From assembly GCA_035494735.1 (NCBI GenBank), contig DATJGS010000037.1:124001-188000 (forward strand): a stretch of 64,000 nt of DNA, in the 5' to 3' direction. Shown piece after piece: positions 7,829 through 16,865 of this stretch. This DNA is from DATJGS01 sp035494735. Lineage in GTDB: Bacteria; Eisenbacteria; RBG-16-71-46. Both the position numbers and the translations under genes were made by a program. Positions within the stretch are counted from its first letter, which is position 1, and every line of letters starts with the position of its first letter. A model generated the notes under the pieces. That model searched no databases. It saw only the letters and a list, made by a program, of their open reading frames with translations, and was not told the DNA's origin.

Positions 7829-9229
7829 TCAGCGCGCCGGGGCCGCGGCCTCGGCGTCCTTCAACTCTTCGAGGCGCGCCGTGAAGTGCCTGAGCACCGG
7901 CGCCTCGTACGTGATGCGCAGCCCCTTCATCTCGTTGCGCCGCCGGTACAGGTCGATCACCGATTCGCCGACGTAGCGCATGTGCTCGGTCGTGTACACG
8001 CGCCGCGGGATGGCGAGACGCACGAGTTCGAGCTGGGGGTACACCATGTCGCCGCGCGCGTCGCGGTGCGCGAACATCAGCGAGCCGACTTCGACCGAGC
8101 GGATGCCGAACTCACGATACAGCGCCACGACCAGAGCCTGCCCTGGATACTGTGACTGTGGCAGGTGCGCGAGGAAGCGTCGTGCGTCGAGGTACACGGC
8201 GTGTCCCCCGACCGGCTTCACGATCGGCACGCCCGCGCGATCGAGCTGGTCGCCGAGCGCGGCCACCTGGCCGATGCGGAACGCCAGGTAGTCTTCGTTC
8301 AGCACCTCGCGCAGGCCGCGCGCGATCGCTTCGAGGTCGCGCCCGGCGAGGCCGCCGTACGTCGGGAAACCCTCGACGAGGATCAACAGGTTCGTCACCC
8401 GCTCGGCCCACTCGGCGTTGTTGAGTGCGAGGAACCCGCCGATGTTCACGAGCCCGTCCTTCTTCGCGCTCATCGTGCAGCCGTCACCCAGCGCGAACGT
8501 CTCGCGCGCGATCTCGGCCACGGCCTTGTTCGCGTAGCCGGGCTCGCGCTGCTGGACGAACCAGCTGTTCTCGGCGAAGCGGCACGCGTCGAAGATCAGC
8601 GGGACGCCGTGGCGACTGCACACTTCGCGCACGGCGCGCATGTTCGCGATTGAGACAGGTTGTCCCCCACCTGAGTTGTTCGTGATGGTGATCATCACCA
8701 TCGGCACCCGGGCCGCGCCGAGCTCACGGAGCGCGTTGTCGAGCTTGAGTGGGTCAAGATTGCCCTTGAACGGATGCTGGAGCGTCGGGTCCAGGCCTTC
8801 GTCGATGACCAGGTCCAGCGCTTCGGCGCCCTGGTGTTCGACGTTCGCCCGCGTCGTGTCGAAGTGAATGTTGTTCGGTACGACGTCGCCCTTCTTGAGG
8901 ATGGTCGAGAACAGCAGGTTCTCCGCAACGCGGCCCTGGTGGGTCGGAATGACATGCTTGTAGCCAAAAATGTCCCGTACCGCGTCCTGGAAGTGAAAGA
9001 AGTTCCGGCTCCCGGCGTACGACTCGTCGCCCATCATGAGCCCAGCCCACTGGTGGTCACTCATGGCCGAGGTGCCTGAGTCTGTGAGCAGGTCCACGTA
9101 GATGCTGTCCGCCGGGACCGCGAAGATATTGAGGCCCGCCTCGGTGATCAGCCGTTCACGCTCTTCGCGTGTCACACGGCGCAGCGGTTCGACGACCTTG
9201 ATGCGGAAGGGCTCTGCGGGAAATCGCAT
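7829..9229 (-). CDS. tnaA: Tryptophanase (beta-eliminating PLP lyase)
   Basis: 466-residue PLP enzyme of the tryptophanase/tyrosine phenol-lyase family, which splits the amino acid into indole (or phenol), pyruvate and ammonia. Conserved segments: DLLTDSGTSAMSD, IPTHQGR, FDTTRANVEHQG, NNSGGGQPVS, DACRFAEN, and MSAKKDGLVN with the PLP lysine. Two features favour tryptophanase over tyrosine phenol-lyase: SVEVGSLMF has Val where the phenol-lyase has the substrate-reading Arg (SMERG), and the C-terminus ends VLRHFTARL as in TnaA. The ATG at 9229 gives MRFPAEPFRIKVVEP, the usual start. Probably transcribed with the downstream UPF0173 gene. I saw no convincing TnaC-like Trp leader peptide upstream. 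Confidence 0.92.
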   Translation of the reverse strand: MRFPAEPFRIKVVEPLRRVTREERERLITEAGLNIFAVPADSIYVDLLTDSGTSAMSDHQWAGLMMGDESYAGSRNFFHFQDAVRDIFGYKHVIPTHQGRVAENLLFSTILKKGDVVPNNIHFDTTRANVEHQGAEALDLVIDEGLDPTLQHPFKGNLDPLKLDNALRELGAARVPMVMITITNNSGGGQPVSIANMRAVREVCSRHGVPLIFDACRFAENSWFVQQREPGYANKAVAEIARETFALGDGCTMSAKKDGLVNIGGFLALNNAEWAERVTNLLILVEGFPTYGGLAGRDLEAIARGLREVLNEDYLAFRIGQVAALGDQLDRAGVPIVKPVGGHAVYLDARRFLAHLPQSQYPGQALVVALYREFGIRSVEVGSLMFAHRDARGDMVYPQLELVRLAIPRRVYTTEHMRYVGESVIDLYRRRNEMKGLRITYEAPVLRHFTARLEELKDAEAAAPAR

Positions 9230-9834
9230 GGGATCGGCAGTCTAGTCGGAGGCGACGCGGTGCGCGAGCATTTTAGGCATTGCAATCGAGGCGATGAGGC
9301 TCCTACTCTTGAGTCGTCCCCAGGAATCCTCCCCTCGCAACAGCAGCAGCGTAGGCTCGCCGAGCGCCGCCCCCCCGAGCGCATTCCGCGGTGTATCGCG
9401 GACGGGCCGCAACACCTCATCGAGAGCAGGGCGGATGGACCGGAACTCGACTTTCGCTTCGCGTCGCGATGGCGTGCAACGCATGCGCTGTGGATCGGTT
9501 GGGCGTCTGTGGGATCGGGGGACTCCAACGCTCGGATCGTGAAGCAGCGCAGTTTGAGCCGCGCTGGGGCGGCATAGGGGTCGGTGCCAGGCCGAAGTCG
9601 GCGCCGAGGCGAGCAGGGACTCGCACCTCGCGTGTGTCACCGCGAACGACCCAAGGTTGTGCGAAGGGCCGGTCGAGAGACCGGCCCTTTCGCGTTGGGG
9701 ATTTTGGCTGTCGAGCCAGATGCAAGCGACATTAGAATCATGGCTCGCGGATTGGGCTGTCCATCGCATCGAGTCGTTGCCCCTGCACATCGGCTGCGCC
9801 GGCGTGCGTCCCGATCGCCGGTTGGAGGTGCGTG
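9230..9834. other. 600-base intergenic region between divergent genes
   Basis: Divergent spacer between tryptophanase (minus) and the VCBS protein gene (plus). Short open frames in both directions are compositional and resemble no family. It holds the hairpin at 9661-9694, an A+T-richer stretch near 9266-9292 just upstream of tryptophanase, and a good ribosome binding site (GGAGG at about 9823) for the plus-strand gene. Confidence 0.5.
9661..9694. terminator. Strong GC-rich hairpin (terminator- or attenuator-like)
   Basis: Near-perfect inverted repeat: GCGAAGGGCCGGTC, loop GAGA, then GACCGGCCCTTTCGC. The arms pair over about 14 bases with one bulge. It lies about 140 bases before the VCBS gene start and is not followed by a clear T-run on either strand, so it may be an RNA structure, a protein site or the end of an unrecognised transcript rather than a classical terminator. 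Confidence 0.5.
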
Positions 9835-12800
9835 ATGACACGACCCTCGAGCGCCCTGTCGCGACTGATCGCGTTCGCCTTCATTCTTGTTGCCTGCCCG
9901 ACGCTGGCACGGTCGGATTGCCCGCCGGGCACGCTCTTCCAAGATGGTGTGCCGTACGCCGCGGGACCCCAAGCACACGGAATCGTCACCGCCGATCTGA
10001 ACGGCGACGGAATTCTCGACGTCGTCGTCGTCTCGAGCCTCGGCGTTCCGGGCAGTCCATCGGGCTCGATCGCCGTCTACCTCGGTCACGGATCGAATGG
10101 AACCGGCGACGGGACGTTTTCGACTCCCGCCTACTTCGCCGCGAACAACTATCCGACGGACGTCGCCGCCGCTGATCTCGACGGTGATGGGTACACAGAC
10201 CTCGTCGTGGCTTGTGCATTCGCGGATGTCGTCATCACGCTGAAGGGTAACGGGAACGGAACGTTTGCTCCGGCGGTTGCACACGCGACCGGGCACGTGC
10301 CGTTCGGCCTTCGCGTGGCCGACTTCGACGGCGACGGCGTGCCGGACATCGCGGTCACGAACAACAGCGCATCGAGCATCAGCGTGTTCGCGGGCGTGCG
10401 AACGGCGGGTGTCTTCGACGTGGGCCCCCGTCACGACTACACCGTGGGCGCGGTGCCTCTGGGCCTCACGTCGGGCGACTTCAACGGCGACGGAATCCAG
10501 GATCTCGCCGTCGCCGCGTACAACCCGGGCGCCATCGTCGAGCTCGACGGCATCGCGCCGGGCGGCACGTTCGGCCCGGCCATCAATCATCCGATTGGAG
10601 CACATCCTTGGAACGTCGTCGCAACCGACGTGAATATTGACGGCCACCCGGACTTGGTCGCCTCGACTGGGGACAACGTCGTCTGCACGCTGCTGGGTGC
10701 GCCGGGCGGCGGGTTCCTTTCTCCGCTCACCTCGACCACGGCCGGTGTCACAACCGGAATCGTGATCGCCGACTTCGATCTCGACGGAGTCCTCGACGTC
10801 GCGCTGACGAATGTGAACAGCACGTCGGTCTCCGTTCTCCTCGGCAATCACGGAGGCTCGGGAGGCAACGGCACCTTTACGAGTGCTAGCTCCTCGGAAG
10901 TGGGCTCCCAGCCCATCGCGATCACGTCGGCTGACTTCAATGGTGACGGCCATCCCGATCTGGCGACGGCGACGTTCGCGAGCGGGCAGCTCGTCGTCTT
11001 GTTGTCGGGGTGCACGCTTCACACGCCGCCCTCGCTGATTGGCCAGTGGCAGGCGCGAGGGGTCCTCGTGACCCAAGCCAGTGGAGACCAGTTGTCGCCG
11101 TGCATCGCGGCCGACGACGCTGGAGGAACTTTCGTCGCGTGGTTGGACAGACGATCCGCGGTCCCGGGACAGCCGGGTCCTGGGATCTACGTCCAGCGTC
11201 TGACGGCGGCCGGCACGGTCGCGGCGGGATGGCCCGCCGGTGGACTGGCGGTCTCGCAAGGCGGCGGTGAAAGCGTCCTAAGCATCACTCAAGACACGGC
11301 GGGTGGGATCTTCCTGACCTGGCTCGACTCGATCAACGGAGCGCGCGTCGTCCGGGTGACAGCGAGCGGGCAGCTCGCGCCCGGGTGGACCCTCGGAGGA
11401 ATTCTCACGAGCAATCTGGGTGCCGGTGGATGCTCGTCTTGCCCCGACCCGCTCTTTGCGGGTGTCGAGTCCGTCGCGGACGGACTCGGCGGCGTGTTCG
11501 TTGCCTTTGCAGCGGCCCGATACATCGCGGTCGAGCACGTGACTCCCGGAGGCTCGCTCGATCCGGCGTGGGGCACGGACGGCCTACTCTTCGGTCCTTC
11601 GAACAAGCCCCTGGGGAACTGTCACATCGCAACCGACATGAATGGCGGTCTCTACCTCGTCTGGCTCGTGTTCAGTTACTCGTGTCTCATCGAATCACCG
11701 TTCACGTGCTTCAACACCTCGACCACGGAGCGACGGCATATTTCGATCGTGGGGGCAGTCGACCCGGCGTGGTCGGGATCCGAGGGCGCAATTCGACCGC
11801 GGATCGCGAGCGATGGCGCTGGAGGGGCGGTCGTCGTTCGATCCAATCTGCCGGCGCCGTACTCGGACTCATACGTCGTCCGCTATGGTCCCACAGGCTC
11901 GAAGATCTACGACGTGAACGAACACACGAACATCACCGTCGCGGGCGAGATCATTCCGAAGCCCGACGGTCAGGGCGGCACATTGCTCCTCTGGCAGGCC
12001 TACTACGGCAAGGATTTCTACACGCTGAGGCTGGCAGCGAACGGCGCGGCACAGGGTGGGTGGCTCACACCCGGCGCGTCACTCGGAGGCTATCCCGCAG
12101 CGATCGACGACGCGGCGATCGCCCCGGACGGCACCGGTGGCGCCTGTTACGCGTGGGCCGATGGGCGGAACGCGCAATACGACGTTTACGCGACGCGCCT
12201 GACGCCGAGTGGCTCGCTGGCGCCGGGATGGACGGTGAACGGGGACCCGGTAGCCGACGGACTTGCGGATCAATCCCATGTCGCCATCGCCCGCGACATC
12301 GCCGGCTCCTTCGTCGTGTGCTGGCAGGACCATCGCAATGGCACGGACTACGATGTCTACGCTCAGCGCCTCACGCCCGACTCGCCGGTCGCGACGACGA
12401 CGTCCTTGATCTCCGCGGACGCCACCCCGTCGAGCGTGACGATGTCCTGGCAGTCGAGTGGAGATCCGGTTGTCGGCGGCGTCGTGCAACGCCGGCAGGG
12501 CGGCTCGCCGTGGGCGGCCATCGGCTCCGTCAACAGCGACGGAACCGGGCGCATGCGCTTCGAAGACGCGAGCGTGGCGCCGGGAGCCCGCTACGCCTAC
12601 CGACTCGGTTACCGCTCGGACGGCCAGCAACTGTTCACGAGCGAGACGTGGGTGGACGTGCCGCTCGCGGCCGTGCTCTCACTCGAGGGCGTGAGACCGA
12701 ATCCCGCCGTCGATCGGATGACCGTGAGCTTCTCGCTGGCCGACGCTTCGCCGGCGACGCTCGTGCTCGTCGACCTCGCGGGTCGCGCGATGCTGCGCCG

Positions 12801-12936
12801 CGACGTCGGAGCGATGGGGGTGGGGCGACATGTGCTCTCGCTCGACGTCGGGACGAGGCTCGCGCCCGGCATGTACTGGCTACGGCTCACCCAGGGCGGG
12901 CGCATGCTGCACGCGCGGGCGGTCGTGATTCGCTGA
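9835..12936 (+). CDS. Secreted FG-GAP/VCBS-repeat protein with C-terminal sorting module
   Basis: 1033-residue exported protein. ATG at 9835 with GGAGG seven bases upstream; signal peptide through about residue 28 (LIAFAFILVACPTLARS). Residues about 40-400 contain FG-GAP/VCBS repeats, each with a DxNGDGxxD-like calcium loop (DLNGDGILDVVV, DLDGDGYTDLVV, DFDGDGVPDIAV, DFNGDGIQDLAV, DFNGDGHPDLAT), consistent with a beta-propeller. Residues about 400-850 hold a second repeat type (AxDGxGGxxxxWxDxR followed by GxxxxGWxxxG) shared with the protein at 22424. The last 85 residues (RPNPAVDRMTVSF, VLVDLAGRAML, APGMYWLRLTQGG) resemble a type IX or FlgD-like C-terminal domain. Likely surface-attached or released; ligand unknown. 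Confidence 0.88.
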   Translation: MTRPSSALSRLIAFAFILVACPTLARSDCPPGTLFQDGVPYAAGPQAHGIVTADLNGDGILDVVVVSSLGVPGSPSGSIAVYLGHGSNGTGDGTFSTPAYFAANNYPTDVAAADLDGDGYTDLVVACAFADVVITLKGNGNGTFAPAVAHATGHVPFGLRVADFDGDGVPDIAVTNNSASSISVFAGVRTAGVFDVGPRHDYTVGAVPLGLTSGDFNGDGIQDLAVAAYNPGAIVELDGIAPGGTFGPAINHPIGAHPWNVVATDVNIDGHPDLVASTGDNVVCTLLGAPGGGFLSPLTSTTAGVTTGIVIADFDLDGVLDVALTNVNSTSVSVLLGNHGGSGGNGTFTSASSSEVGSQPIAITSADFNGDGHPDLATATFASGQLVVLLSGCTLHTPPSLIGQWQARGVLVTQASGDQLSPCIAADDAGGTFVAWLDRRSAVPGQPGPGIYVQRLTAAGTVAAGWPAGGLAVSQGGGESVLSITQDTAGGIFLTWLDSINGARVVRVTASGQLAPGWTLGGILTSNLGAGGCSSCPDPLFAGVESVADGLGGVFVAFAAARYIAVEHVTPGGSLDPAWGTDGLLFGPSNKPLGNCHIATDMNGGLYLVWLVFSYSCLIESPFTCFNTSTTERRHISIVGAVDPAWSGSEGAIRPRIASDGAGGAVVVRSNLPAPYSDSYVVRYGPTGSKIYDVNEHTNITVAGEIIPKPDGQGGTLLLWQAYYGKDFYTLRLAANGAAQGGWLTPGASLGGYPAAIDDAAIAPDGTGGACYAWADGRNAQYDVYATRLTPSGSLAPGWTVNGDPVADGLADQSHVAIARDIAGSFVVCWQDHRNGTDYDVYAQRLTPDSPVATTTSLISADATPSSVTMSWQSSGDPVVGGVVQRRQGGSPWAAIGSVNSDGTGRMRFEDASVAPGARYAYRLGYRSDGQQLFTSETWVDVPLAAVLSLEGVRPNPAVDRMTVSFSLADASPATLVLVDLAGRAMLRRDVGAMGVGRHVLSLDVGTRLAPGMYWLRLTQGGRMLHARAVVIR

Positions 12937-13114
12937 CGGGGGCGGAGCCCCATCGCCTCAACACTGAGACCCGGTCGCGCCCATAGCAAGCGCCGCAGTC
13001 CTCAGGTGGCCCGGACACGCTATACTTCGTTCGGAATCTTGCGCATCGCGCGCCTGGGTGACGCTGTCGGTGTCGCCTTGGCGTCCGACCCTCCACCCCC
13101 GGGCGCGGCCGACC

Positions 13115-14572
13115 GTGACCTTCACCACCGTCACTTTCATCCTGTTTCTCGTTGTGGTGTTCGCGCTCCACTGGTCCGCGCGCGACCGGCGGGTGCGCAA
13201 CACCGTGCTGCTCGTCGGCAGCTACGTCTTCTATTCGTGGTGGGACTGGCGATTCAGCGGGCTGATGCTGGCTGCGAGCCTGATGGACTACGTGGCCGGC
13301 GTGTGGATGGACAGGGTCGGCGCGAGCCCGTGGCGGAAGCGGATCCTGCTGATGAGCATGGTCGGGAACCTCGGCATGCTCGGCCTCTTCAAGTACTTCA
13401 ACTTCTTCGCGGCCAACCTTCAGGCCCTCGCCGGCGCGCTCGGACTCCATCTCGACGCGGTGACCCTCCACGTCGTGCTACCGGCGGGCATCAGCTTCTA
13501 CACGTTCCAGACGATGAGCTACACGATCGAGATCTATCGCGGCCAGCTCAAACCCACGCGCGACCTGCTCAGCTACCTCACGTTCGTGTCCTTCTTCCCG
13601 CACCTGGTGGCCGGGCCGATCATGCGGGCGCACAACTTGCTGCCCCAGATCCAGGCCGAGCGAACGTTCGATTACGAACTCGCCCGGGACGGTTGCCGGC
13701 AGATGCTGTGGGGCTTCTTCAAGAAGATCGTGCTCGCCGACTCACTCGCGATCGTCGTCGATCGTTATTACGCGCAGCCGGCCAGCTGGGGCGGGCCGCA
13801 GCTCGCGTTCGCGACGTTGTGCTTTGCGTTCCAGATCTACTGCGACTTCTCGGCGTACTCCGACATGGCGAGCGGCACCGCGAAGCTGTTCGGCGTCAGG
13901 CTCATTCGCAACTTCGCGTATCCGTACTTCAGCCAGAGCATCCAGGAATTCTGGCGGCGCTGGCACATCTCGCTGTCCACGTGGTTTCGCGACTACGTGT
14001 TCATTCCGCTCGGCGGCAGTCGCAGTTCCGGGCCGCGCACCGCGTGGAACGCCATGCTCACGTTCCTGCTCAGCGGCTTCTGGCACGGCGCCTCGTGGAA
14101 TTTCTTGTTGTGGGGCGGCATCAATGGAGCGGCGGTGACGCCAACCGTCCTGCGCGGCGAAGCGCACCGCATCACGCGCACGGACGTGCCGGGCGGCGAG
14201 CGGAACATTCCAGACGCCGGCACTCTGGCGCGCATCCTGGGGACGTTCGCCGTCACGTGCCTGGCGTGGGTGTTCTTCCGAGCACGCACGCTGTCGGATG
14301 CCGTTCTGATCCTGAAACGCGTTCTGACCGGACTGTTCGATGTCGCCGACTTCCACGCTCTGCTGGGCGTCGTGTCGGCCGAAAAGAAGACGCTCGCGGT
14401 CCTGGTCGCGTTCGTCGTCGTCGAATGGCTGGCCCGCCGCCACGAGCACCCGCTGCGCGAGATCGGCCGCTGGAACCCGCCGTTGCGCTGGGTCACGTAC
14501 ACCGCGCTGATCTGGGGCACGCTGTATCTCGCGCCCTACGTTCCCGGCCACTTCATCTACTTCCAGTTCTGA
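13115..14572 (+). CDS. MBOAT-family O-acyltransferase (AlgI-like)
   Basis: Integral membrane O-acyltransferase of the AlgI/PatA/DltB group, which moves acetyl or another acyl group across the membrane onto an extracytoplasmic polysaccharide or polymer. Multiple hydrophobic segments; family motifs SYVFYSWWDWRF, YFNFF, LPAGISFYTFQTMSYTIEIYRG, HLVAGPIMR, FWRRWHISLSTWFRDYVFIPLGGSR, and LSGFWHGASWNF with the catalytic His. GTG at 13115 starts the first membrane segment; the frame extends upstream to 13058 but those residues are unlike the family. 485 residues, normal for AlgI. The following gene begins 5 bases after the stop and encodes an SGNH-like partner. Confidence 0.92.
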   Translation: MTFTTVTFILFLVVVFALHWSARDRRVRNTVLLVGSYVFYSWWDWRFSGLMLAASLMDYVAGVWMDRVGASPWRKRILLMSMVGNLGMLGLFKYFNFFAANLQALAGALGLHLDAVTLHVVLPAGISFYTFQTMSYTIEIYRGQLKPTRDLLSYLTFVSFFPHLVAGPIMRAHNLLPQIQAERTFDYELARDGCRQMLWGFFKKIVLADSLAIVVDRYYAQPASWGGPQLAFATLCFAFQIYCDFSAYSDMASGTAKLFGVRLIRNFAYPYFSQSIQEFWRRWHISLSTWFRDYVFIPLGGSRSSGPRTAWNAMLTFLLSGFWHGASWNFLLWGGINGAAVTPTVLRGEAHRITRTDVPGGERNIPDAGTLARILGTFAVTCLAWVFFRARTLSDAVLILKRVLTGLFDVADFHALLGVVSAEKKTLAVLVAFVVVEWLARRHEHPLREIGRWNPPLRWVTYTALIWGTLYLAPYVPGHFIYFQF

Positions 14573-14577
14573 ACGGG

Positions 14578-15534
14578 ATGAAGCGCTTCCTCGGTCGCCT
14601 CGCCGCGTTCGTCGCGATTCAGATCGTGATCGCCGCTGCCGTGTTCGCGCTCTATCACCCGAGCCCGCAGAACATCATGGCGAGCACGATCGACAAGCAT
14701 CGGCTGCTCGACGAGACGCCGTCGCCCCGGCTCGTCCTGATCGGCGGCTCGAGCGTGCTGTTTGGAACCATCTCCGACACGCTGGCCACGCGGCTTCCGT
14801 ACCACCCCGTCAACATGAGCATCGCCGCGGGGCTCGGCGCCGGCTTCATGCTCAACGAGGCGCGCGACGGGCTCCGGCCCGGCGATGTTGCGTTGGTGTC
14901 GATCGAATACGAGGAGTTCGGCATCACCGGACGACCCGAGACCGTGCTGCGACTCTTGTCGTCGCGGCCGCAAAGCGTGCGGTACGTGCCGCTCGACTAC
15001 TGGCCAGCGATCCTCGACTTCGGCCTGTCGTACACCGGGATCATCGTGCGGTCATCGGTCGGGGGTTTGCACGGCCGCCAGGAACCGCTGATCCCACCGA
15101 ACGTGCGCTTCGCCCTGAACACGTTTGGCGACGACTCGCTGCGGCCGCCGACTCCCAAGGTGCCGCCGGTCGGAATCGCCGTCTACGCGGATGGACGGCT
15201 CCCGTCGCACTTCGGTGCGGTGCTCGAGCAGATCAATCGGTTCGCCGACTTCTGCAGAGCCCGAGGCGTGCGCGCTTATTTCATCCATCCGCCCGTGCCC
15301 GAAACGCGTTGGCGACTGCACGCGCCGGAGATCGCGCTGGCCGAGTCGGTGTTCGTGAAGCGCATGCGGATGCCGCTGCTCGACACGCAGGACGGCGTCA
15401 TCTTCCCCGACCGCCTGTTCTACGACACCGAGTATCACCTGACTGCCGAGGGCGCGGCACTGCGCACGCAGATGCTCGTGAAGGAGCTCGGCTCGCGCCT
15501 GGCCGCGGATGGAGTGACGGCTTCCGGTCATTGA
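14578..15534 (+). CDS. SGNH-hydrolase-like exported protein, partner of MBOAT
   Basis: 318-residue protein with one N-terminal membrane segment (FVAIQIVIAAAVFALY) and a periplasmic or extracellular domain. Block I is IGGSSVLFG, with Ser in the GxSxxxG position of SGNH/GDSL enzymes. Near the C-terminus YDTEYHLTAEGA supplies an Asp and His spaced as in the family's catalytic DxxH. Position 5 bases after the MBOAT gene matches the common pairing of an MBOAT with a DHHW/AlgX/AlgJ- or DltD-like protein that finishes O-acetylation outside the cytoplasm. The acceptor polymer is not evident; no polysaccharide synthase is nearby. Role inferred from motif plus neighbour. Confidence 0.75.
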   Translation: MKRFLGRLAAFVAIQIVIAAAVFALYHPSPQNIMASTIDKHRLLDETPSPRLVLIGGSSVLFGTISDTLATRLPYHPVNMSIAAGLGAGFMLNEARDGLRPGDVALVSIEYEEFGITGRPETVLRLLSSRPQSVRYVPLDYWPAILDFGLSYTGIIVRSSVGGLHGRQEPLIPPNVRFALNTFGDDSLRPPTPKVPPVGIAVYADGRLPSHFGAVLEQINRFADFCRARGVRAYFIHPPVPETRWRLHAPEIALAESVFVKRMRMPLLDTQDGVIFPDRLFYDTEYHLTAEGAALRTQMLVKELGSRLAADGVTASGH

Positions 15535-15593
15535 TTCGCGAGCAGAACCATCTTCCTACGACCGCGGAAGGGTCCGGGTCCGGGTCCGGCTCC

Positions 15594-16259
15594 CTAATTC
15601 AGCTCCCCACCTCTCGGGTCCTCGCGCTGTGGCCCTTCGCGGAGTCGGCGCTCGACCATGTCGCGCACGCGGTGGCCGCGGTCGATCACGCTGTCCAGGG
15701 CGAGCAGTTCGAGCTTGCGGCGCGCGTTGACGGCGAGGCCCATGCACACCGCGTTGACGAGCGCTTCGTACGTGAGCCCGTCGCCGAATGGCGGCGTCGG
15801 GCGCACTTCGCCGGCGCGCGCCTCCGCGTTTGCCCAGCGCGCGCACACGTCGAGCAGCGCGCGGCGCTCGATCTGGACGAGCGGATCGTCCTCGGTCAGG
15901 GGATCGCACGGCAGGATGCGCACGGGTGCGGCGCGGTACGGGTACTCGCGCACCGGGCGCTCGAAGCGCACGCGCGAGACGCCGAGCAACTTCAGGTCGT
16001 AGCAGTCGTCGGGCAGCCAGCGCACGTCCTCGAAACGCGCCAGGCAGCCGAGTCGGTAGAACTCGGGGCTGCCGTGGTAATCGCGCTCCCAGCCGGGCTT
16101 CAGCATGGCCATGGCGATGAGACGCTCGCCGGACAGCGCGTCGCGCACCATCGCCCGGTAGCGCAATTCGAAGATGTGGAGCGGCACGACCGTGTGCGGG
16201 AACAGGACGAAGTTCGGCAGGGGAAAGATCGGCACCGGTGCCTTCGGCGGTTCGATCAT
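15594..16259 (-). CDS. LON substrate-binding (N-terminal) domain protein
   Basis: 221-residue stand-alone LON substrate-binding domain. It starts PVPIFPLPNFVLFPHTVVPLHIFELRYR, the hallmark of the domain, followed by MVRDALSGERLIAMAML and the helical C-terminal part. No ATPase or protease domain is attached, which is normal for this family. Such proteins are thought to bind peptide or protein substrates; their function is unclear. Bcp lies 48 bases upstream on the same strand, so bcp and this gene are probably one transcript. Confidence 0.88.
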   Translation of the reverse strand: MIEPPKAPVPIFPLPNFVLFPHTVVPLHIFELRYRAMVRDALSGERLIAMAMLKPGWERDYHGSPEFYRLGCLARFEDVRWLPDDCYDLKLLGVSRVRFERPVREYPYRAAPVRILPCDPLTEDDPLVQIERRALLDVCARWANAEARAGEVRPTPPFGDGLTYEALVNAVCMGLAVNARRKLELLALDSVIDRGHRVRDMVERRLREGPQREDPRGGELN

Positions 16260-16307
16260 GCTGCGCCCCTCGTGCCCCGCGGCTCCCGGGCGCCGGCGCA
16301 GGACACC

Positions 16308-16787
16308 TCAGTCGTCCGCGACGAACTCCAGCAGATCCTGAATGTGCCCGTCGACCTTCACCTTGGGATAGATCTGCGCGATGCGTCCGGTCTTGTCGAC
16401 GACGAACGTCGTGCGCTCGATTCCCATGTACTTCTTGCCGTACAGATTCTTCTGTTTGTACACGCCGAACATCTTGGACACCGTCGCGTCTTCGTCCACG
16501 AGCAGCGGAAACGGCAGTTTGTGCTTCGTGATGAAGTGCTGGTGCGATTCGAGATTGTCGGTCGATACGCCGAGGATCACCGTGTTGTGCTTCTCGAACT
16601 CCGCCGTGTGATCGCGGAAGTCGCACGCCTCGCGCGTGCAGCCGGGCGTCTCGTCCTTCGGATAGAAGTAGAGGATGACGGTCTTCTTCCCCTTGTATTG
16701 CTTGAGCGAGATGTTCTCGCCCGTCGTCGACGGCAGCGTGAAATCCGGCGCAGGTCTGCCGATGATCGGCAACAGGCTGATTGCCAT
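16308..16787 (-). CDS. bcp: Thioredoxin-dependent thiol peroxidase (Bcp-type peroxiredoxin)
   Basis: 159-residue peroxiredoxin that reduces peroxides at the expense of thioredoxin. Peroxidatic Cys in FYPKDETPGCTREACDFRD, which also holds the second Cys five residues on (CTREAC) used as resolving Cys in many Bcp proteins. GxPAPDFTLPS at the start and GIERTTFVVDKTGRI near the end are typical. ATG at 16787, with an AGGA-containing site just upstream (GGAGGATGC). It forms an oxidative-stress group with superoxide dismutase (ends 79 bases upstream, same strand). Confidence 0.95.
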   Translation of the reverse strand: MAISLLPIIGRPAPDFTLPSTTGENISLKQYKGKKTVILYFYPKDETPGCTREACDFRDHTAEFEKHNTVILGVSTDNLESHQHFITKHKLPFPLLVDEDATVSKMFGVYKQKNLYGKKYMGIERTTFVVDKTGRIAQIYPKVKVDGHIQDLLEFVADD

Positions 16788-16865
16788 GCATCCTCCGAAA
16801 GCGGTGCCGGGCCCCTCTCGGGGCCCGGCGTCGAGGGGCGGCCGACCGCCCCGGAACGAACCGAA

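Noticed and set aside
9242..9280. A 12-codon open frame just upstream of tryptophanase on the same strand (MPKMLAHRVASD), possible TnaC-like leader.
   Set aside because: No Trp codon, no ribosome binding site at a proper distance, and no TnaC-type sequence.
9580..9640. A T-loop-like string (GGTGCGAGTCCC on the minus strand) suggesting a tRNA.
   Set aside because: No acceptor, D or anticodon arm could be folded around it.
13006..14577. A continuous plus-strand frame joining the region before the SGNH gene.
   Set aside because: It is the out-of-frame shadow of the MBOAT gene; the SGNH gene begins at ATG 14578.
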